A stretch of 39,806 nt of DNA from a virus. Below the pieces are notes generated by a model that worked only from the letters and a program-made list of their open reading frames with translations, had not been told where the DNA came from and did not search any database. The stretch spans positions 1-39,806 of the IMG/VR virus record IMGVR_UViG_3300008261_000129, one strand, 5' to 3'. Both the position numbers and the translations under genes were made by a program. How positions within the stretch are numbered: the stretch's first letter is position 1; each line of letters starts with the position of its first letter. Below, piece after piece: positions 38,601 through 39,806 of this stretch.

Positions 38601-38992
38601 ACACTATCACCATTGTTTACAACACCTTTATTATAATCATATCTATCATCAATTCCTTCATATAATTCTGTTCTAATAAAGAATGGATAATCTATACCAC
38701 CCTGTCCTTCCGATGCGCTTATGTAAAATTTATAAGTTTCACCTCTATACAATCTAATTGTTGCATTTGGCCCAACACCATCCCAATTATAAGATGAACT
38801 ATTTACATTAGTTACTGTATAACTTCTTCTATGGTCATTTGGAATACTTAATATGTTACTACCCGTACCATTTGCTAATATATTATAAATTATACTAAAG
38901 CTTGAACTTACTTTATTAACTGATACACTTGCTGATAAATAAGATGGTGCCCCTAATTGACTAATTGCTTCATCACTAATTCTTACACCCAA
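26699..38992 (-). CDS. vrlC: Giant VrlC-like structural protein, main part downstream of a frameshift
   Basis: At least 4,097 residues from the TTG at 38992; the frame is open upstream to 39280 with no better start, so this is almost certainly the continuation of the segment at 39234-39806. Order: linker modules (SSSFxxVxNIIxNG), a cupredoxin-like domain without copper ligands (about 54-170), then 25 modules of about 105 residues. Each reads FIQxETIAYLSSSW, C(R/K)RDVGYIVDAVATDLLYGG, NERSxxAGxYYYLYPSxAT, QLxxTLDGIxYA. Blocks of linkers recur between them. The C-terminus (FGSLIVATGIDYSYNGSGVT ... FRIGTGLSINQATG ... FSLVTPFSLALQI) closely resembles the ends of VrlC-type structural proteins of T4-like cyanophages as I remember them. 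No signal peptide or enzyme motif. Probably a whisker or baseplate-attached structure; the exact virion location in this family is unsettled. Confidence 0.82.
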   Translation of the reverse strand: MGVRISDEAISQLGAPSYLSASVSVNKVSSSFSIIYNILANGTGSNILSIPNDHRRSYTVTNVNSSSYNWDGVGPNATIRLYRGETYKFYISASEGQGGIDYPFFIRTELYEGIDDRYDYNKGVVNNGDSVGNITFTVPYDAPNTLYYTAQINNNLSGKFDIVNNSETPFYLISNTLTYPQTISGSNQSTNDVDILNAYEILTGSKAFIQEEVIQYVSSSWSDFSYDEATCRRDVGYLVNAVCQDLIYGGNNNSITAGRFYYEYPSEATTVQKDPTKTAVKYAAGLAINLVKNSNFTNILDNAYLQEKKNVADNLFENKKFIQEETITFLSSSWSNFYYNEAKCRRDIGYIVDAVITDLKYGGNERAREAGRFYYLYPSLAIVRGDGDSEGQLGQTLDGIRYAAGVATNLVKNKTFNQPNASTQTAYDLLKQNKSLIQNETIEYINVAYPQLKYNTDKCRRDVGYIVDNVATDLLYGGNERAVTAGRYYYDYPSVATSIQRKETIGGIKYSKIIGDYIVQNIVLDTPRIVNNDEKNIKVTSNTNVTSSISGTKTQQNIISSSFSIMEGIIKRGLSAIPSILAQNTGQNWNVANPLNVTSGSQITSSYVTPNEVNTIDRNFNIVTSIIGGGIVAEPVFTSSVENLIKVTDIEQVFGSTVSSNLTSSISQSFAYVVEIISGGLSQLDTFVSNTSASIKVTSTPQWISANVGTNNQTASISSSFGTIINAITNGTSVLPTLVQNTAGNIKVTSTSQFISASYSGSLEDISFISQSISKVTQIVETGNVDLFAKTIYTASISTKVGVYQILKANIPFIQNETIAYLSSSWAGFQYDEVKCKRDIGLIVSGAAEDLLFGANSASIVNGQFYYEYPSQATIGNDGDTGGQLNQTLDGINYASRLAQKVITQGITFSLPSTNISASNALLFNNKEFIQNETIAYLSSSWGGFDYNETTCKRDVGYIIDAVRTDLVYGGNERSRVAGLYYFLYPSQATGSQLLQTTDGVKYASRIAQNIVSGSIFQSANSDKLEASRLMNENKQLIANEVVEYVSSSWSGVLYNEDKCKRDVGYIIDAVRTDLVYGGNERTSIAGEFYYKFPSSATVGGVPSTTAQLDPTTTGVEYANRLAQNIILNKVLVQPTTLVLNARQLVKEQRALIQQNVIDYVSEVYPSLKYNTSKCYRDVGFILDGVLTDLVYGGNERSIISGRFYYKYPNLATSDQSEETIDAINFGRDLSKLIAIGGKAIEDGFDTVSKIIESGSSAYPSLVSNTDAGIKKTNSIQYKINNSTNDSDKLIISSSFGNVINIIDKGVAVIPTIVSSSLKGVARIAGSQITSSNNVDTIDVQNVSSSFAIVLDVVENGTGSIPSVLLNTTNNIKATTTQQYITSSYIGTSNEANILSSSFGLVMNIVANGLSAVPSVSVYSSATSASNAYYAYNLLKQNIKFIQDETIAYLSSSWSTASYDESKCRRDVGLIVSGAAEDLIFNSISASAINGKFYYEYPSQAQGAQLNQTLDGIRYASGLAQKIVQNVIFQTASLSKQTAYDLLLDNKYWIQNQTIAKINANLSTVSYNEDKCKRDVGYIIDNVATDILYGGNERSIEAGRFYFLYPSQATGSQLEQTLEGINYARTLANSVVSNQYVYTQHTSSITPQPADYLKIKNSFDIVIDIIDNGTGSIPTIVNNASGLVKRTNVNQFISTASISQTYKTTSNTSFDIVLDIVENGTGSIPSLVKNTAALVKITDTNQYSSSVALSSSYFGNPLNSVSASFNTIINILENGLNVVPTIVSNTNNNIKVTGTQQYISASSATITESNLISASISIVTNIIANGTGSIITGLSTSSYTSPLSNDNKWIAYGILKNNIPFIQDEVIAYLSSSWSTASYDETKCRRDVGLIISGAAEDLVFNSNSASVVNGKFYYEYPSQAQGAQLNQTLDGIIYASQLAQKVVRGVQFSLPTSQSNVAYDLLKYNKQFIQNETIAYISSSWSTKQYDETTCRRDVGYIIDSVATDIKWGGNERSVKSGVYYYLYPSAATGSQLKETVTGVTYAKNLADRLLRNQQFIKVSQNKLQAKELIVSNKNFIANEVIAYVSASWNGFQYNEDTCKRDVGYILDAVATDIIYGGNERSIEAGRYYYIEPSTATSTQLGPTLSGIGHAKHMLEQVLSNNVFVSSSLSRQTAYQLLVDNKELIQTETIGFLNSAWSFFEYNEAKCRRDVGYIVDAVATDILYGGNESSARAGEYYYLYPSLATVDGDGDSAGQLGQTLDGIKYAKGISEKIARNILLQKPTISEITAWELLNKNKQFVQKETIAFLSSSWVGINNFQFNEASCSRDVAYIIDNVATDLVYGGNERSSKAGEYYYLYPSAATVTSSVSPTTDAQKGPTLDGITFAAGVSQKVISNQLLSYPTEYVQSAYSLMVSNRQFIQNETIQFIDAFYPYLVYNREKCRRDVGYIVNNVATDLWYGGNQRSIIAGDYYYRYPSKATKTEQVKETVAGVDYAKALSKKIVQNIKLVSPTTTSNVDNNIKVGNINQYTSSINVGSTKISEVSSSFSTVTKVIESGLTALPTFVGNGVNAIKVTSEPIVSSSISASLVEIGITTSSFELIKDIIYNGSASLPDALASNFNYGFELLTPTLLHISSHTQILGSGSYNSQTSSISSSFGNVINIIKNGTNVIPNVVTNVSSSVKITSATQILPILSGSEYQKNKISNLFGNVLNIVENGTTVIPTPILNTSASFKVTNTQQIRLTDGVNRDLQSKLVSSSFGVVIDVLLNSGTSSISYVGPQAAANTNTKITSSYNLLINNTDLIVNETIAYMSSSWSSFYYDEAKCRRDVGLIVSGAAFDLLFGGNSASLTNGKYYYDYPSQATTTQLDQTITALKFASGIAQKAVKSTLMYHISESAWYAQETSASYTSLIKNKGFIQSESIAYVSSSWQGFDYNELSCSRDIGYIVDAVATDLLYGGNERSIVAGRYYYDYPSQATSAQLEPTLTGVRYAKGLGMRVVSGSLLTSTDAATQYAYNLLKSNKTFIQEETLAFVNAKYPELDYIESKCKRDVGYIVDAVATDLLYGGNERSNKAGEFYYLYPSLATGVQLDETTTAIDYARRLAQSIVNSVYISEPQPILNTANNIKVTSQTQYTSSNSASAYEVNRVSSSFAVVTNIIENGIGVIPSLVSNVSQSIKFTTTNQYLSSSYGTDYEASLISASISIVTNIIANGIGVAGTPVNYSTPSTASNVYYAYNLLKENIGFIQNETIAYISSSWSTASYDESKCKRDVGLIISGAAEDMLFGVDSASIVNGKFYFESASQATTSQLNFTLDGIFFASRMAQKVLQNIQYQTASLERTTAWTLLNQNKSFIQKETIAYLSSSWVTGSNTDTPFLYSQSKCERDLGYILDAVATDVYYGGNERVREAGRYYFLYPSSATGSQLDETLDGIRYAGQLAQKLIVNTQFVTASAHASASHALMKQNKGFIQAEVLSYITSSWNEFTYSLDKCRRDVGLIIDAVATDVLYGGNERSAKAGTYYYTYPSKATGSQVEQTINAVNFAKDVAVNIIKNTTFTTASQAVSASVELLRNNRQFIQEETIQYLTASWSTFDYNKEKCRRDVGYIIDGVATDLLYGGNERTYMSADFYFKYPSKATLLGDGDGEGQLKQTVQGINYASRIAQKVIQNVVFQTASLQVSASFDLLRKNKQFIAAETIAYVSSSWSGVKYNQASCSRDIGYLIDAAATDLLYGGTERSVTAGTYYFAFPSKATVAGVPSEAAQLDPTITGVRWAGRLATKVITNPTFQLPSSSLVTTVDLLKYNKSLIQKETITFLSSSWSTLKYNEVSCSRDLGFIIDAIRTDLVYGGNERSIEAGSYYYRIPSVAIYDSYTDNGTIGQKKQTVDGINFARGLSEKVVANTLLTYLAPSTKRRQAAVRLVAAKEELKQRAIGYTNGAFPYLVYNEASCSRDTGLIVDACATDLLYGGNERAIAAASSYYTGQYGSAQAVISSQKLETLETNRYLRTRAEFVAAGAPLESFGSLIVATGIDYSYNGSGVTFKALPPNQGGSGVANQDGDFRIGTGLSINQATGTLVGRTFSKSLFSLVTPFSLALQI
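27000..38440 (-). repeat. 25 CxRD modules and linker modules of the VrlC-like protein
   Basis: Twenty-five copies of C-x-R-D followed by hydrophobic residues and a GGN-type turn. Five (4th, 8th, 10th, 16th and 19th) belong to a separate class reading GL(I)(V/I)SGAAxDxxF with NSASxxNG(K/Q)FYYEYPSQA. Each of those five opens a block after a run of linker modules. About 24 linkers (SFxxVxNIIxNGxxxIPxxV) are found in the window including the upstream segment. DNA copies are diverged. Confidence 0.85.
38490..38830 (-). other. Cupredoxin-like domain of the VrlC-like protein, copper ligands lost
   Basis: It aligns along its length with the two fibre domains: SYTVTNVNSSSYNWDGVG, IRLYRGETYKFYI, VVNNGDSVGNITFTVP, LYYTAQINNNLSG. 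At the ligand positions His is Tyr (DYPFF), Cys is Ala, the second His is Asn, and Met is Leu. The fold is probably kept but it should not bind type-1 copper. Confidence 0.7.
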
Positions 38993-39233
38993 ATCAGCTG
39001 AGGCTGTAAATTTGAACGAACCAGTACCATTATTGAATATACTTAATATTACTCCGTATGAAGAACTTATACTATTTAAATCTTCTAAAGATGCAGATAA
39101 TGATGATGTTATTTGTTCAGCTCCTAAAATATTATATGGAGAATCTGCACTATATCCTTTATTAGAACTTCTTGCTAATAAAGTTGGAAAATCAGATGTT
39201 CCATTTTCAACAATTGCACTAATTAATTTAAAA

Positions 39234-39280
39234 TCAGATGATATTTCTAGGTGATGATAAACGAATACCTTCCGCAGTAT
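39234..39280 (-). other. Frameshift site within the VrlC-like gene
   Basis: The upstream frame stops at TGA (39236-39234). The downstream frame is open only from 39280, just after an in-frame TAA at 39283-39281. The change must occur in this 47-base overlap and needs +1 (or -2). One extra A in the AGAAATA stretch would explain it. It could be an assembly error, a real mutation or recoding. Confidence 0.75.
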
Positions 39281-39806
39281 TTAATGTAGTTACTTCAGGT
39301 AAAGCGTCTAAACCTCTATTCAATACATCAACAACCACACTCCAACTTGCTCTTACTCTATTTCTAGCATCAACGTTACCACCACTACCAGAAATAAAAC
39401 GAGAACCAGATGCATACATACCATATAAACCAAACGAAATGTTTGAGTTGTTTAGGGTAGCGTGCCCACCATTGTTTACTCTAATAGCGTAATATGAGAA
39501 GTTATTAAAGAAAGATACCAGCTGAATAAATCCTCTACCATTTACCAAACATCCCACACCATTTGGAGAAATCTGCGTATAAGCATCCAATACCATTGAA
39601 GCCAACGGAGAGTCTGGGTCTATCACATCACCATTAACATAAAGACCCCCACCACCTGGCGGAATTTCTTCGTAAAGTTCGGTGAATGAATTCTCTTGGT
39701 TTGAAATCTGCGAGCAGTTCTGAACGTATGGTGAAGTTGTAATAAATGCACCAGGTTGGAAAGCAACGGCAAATCCTTTTTCAGGATTTATTTGGTCTGG
39801 GTATAA
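39234..39806 (-). CDS. vrlC: VrlC-like structural protein, upstream segment (5' end outside window, frame ends at 39234)
   Basis: The frame is open from the right edge of the window to a TGA at 39236-39234, about 190 residues, with no natural beginning here. The content is LYPDQINPEKGFAVAFQPGA, FITTSPYVQNCSQISNQ, then LASMVLDAYTQISPNGVGCL, GFIQLVSFFNNFSYYAIRVN, LNNSNISFGLYGMYASG. This is the beta-helix-like region that I recall from VrlC proteins of T4-like cyanophages. The last residues (WSVVVDVLNRGLDALPEV ... GIRLSSPRN) start a linker module that is completed only in the +1 frame (SSDFKLISAIVENG) of the downstream segment. The two pieces are one gene broken by a frame change. A GTG at 39626 is not a credible start because homologous sequence continues upstream. 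Confidence 0.8.
   Translation of the reverse strand, partial: LYPDQINPEKGFAVAFQPGAFITTSPYVQNCSQISNQENSFTELYEEIPPGGGGLYVNGDVIDPDSPLASMVLDAYTQISPNGVGCLVNGRGFIQLVSFFNNFSYYAIRVNNGGHATLNNSNISFGLYGMYASGSRFISGSGGNVDARNRVRASWSVVVDVLNRGLDALPEVTTLNTAEGIRLSSPRNII

Noticed and set aside
38489-38992. TTG at 38992 as the true start of the VrlC-like protein
   Set aside because: The frame continues upstream to 39280 with sequence that matches the linker modules (SSDFKLISAIVENG, SSSYGVILSIFNNG). No Shine-Dalgarno supports the TTG.
39234-39236. TGA as a recoded sense codon joining the two VrlC segments
   Set aside because: A TAA follows two codons later in the same frame, so read-through would end at once. 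A frame change is required.
1-39806. Diversity-generating retroelement acting on the fibres or the leucine-rich-repeat adhesin
   Set aside because: No reverse transcriptase and no template/variable repeat pair with adenine-specific changes was seen. The window is limited, so absence elsewhere is not shown.

Overview
This window is a late structural-gene block of a contractile-tailed phage (Caudoviricetes, T4-like myovirus type). The evidence is a gp19-like tail tube gene beside a gp18-like tail sheath gene, a giant VrlC-type structural protein, a tail-assembly-chaperone-like protein and several very long fibre proteins. All genes lie on the minus strand and are packed with short gaps. No stretch of 300 bases lacks a gene, and I see no tRNA, integrase, transposase or bacterial housekeeping gene. 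The DNA is AT-rich and several leaders are A-rich with weak Shine-Dalgarno sites. The closest family resemblances I know are aquatic (marine or freshwater) T4-like phages. The host cannot be named from this sequence.

Layout in transcription order (right to left). 39806-26699 is a VrlC-like protein of more than 4,300 residues whose N-terminus lies outside the window. Its frame is broken once near 39234-39280. It carries 25 copies of a Cys-Arg-Asp-centred module and about 24 shorter linker modules. 26681-25767 is a 304-residue companion. 25697-14505 is a 3,730-residue fibre with about 25 beta repeats, two copper-site-like cupredoxin domains, an Ala/Ser stalk and about 1,100 residues of collagen-like Gly-Thr-Ser. 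14493-13588 is a PKD plus BspA-type leucine-rich-repeat adhesin. 13584-13141 is a tail-chaperone-like protein. 13091-12810 and 12795-12463 are two small fibre-associated proteins. 12450-4069 is a 2,793-residue collagen-like fibre ending in an S74 self-cleaving chaperone. 4065-3634 and 3595-3197 are two small virion-type proteins. 3050-723 is the sheath, 669-181 the tube, and 74-1 the start of a probable gp26-like baseplate hub gene.

The tube and sheath form the contractile tail shaft. The central 37 kb is devoted to very large adhesion or whisker proteins built from modules shared between genes: FTGS beta repeats, collagen-like rods with common flanking modules, cupredoxin domains, and the VrlC module, which I also read as an insertion in the 304-residue neighbour. 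Three hairpin terminators each sit just upstream of a sense-strand TATTTATA element, and four more such elements (one a second copy before the 3,730-residue gene, two ending in T) lie in other 5' leaders. This suggests a phage-specific late promoter that divides the block into short transcription units.

The most interesting points are: putative type-1 copper ligands inside a virion fibre, where the two ligand cysteines are the protein's only cysteines; a third cupredoxin in the neighbouring giant protein with all four ligands lost; a collagen-like rod interrupted by 11 evenly spaced aromatic breaks; and the higher-order grammar of the VrlC repeats.
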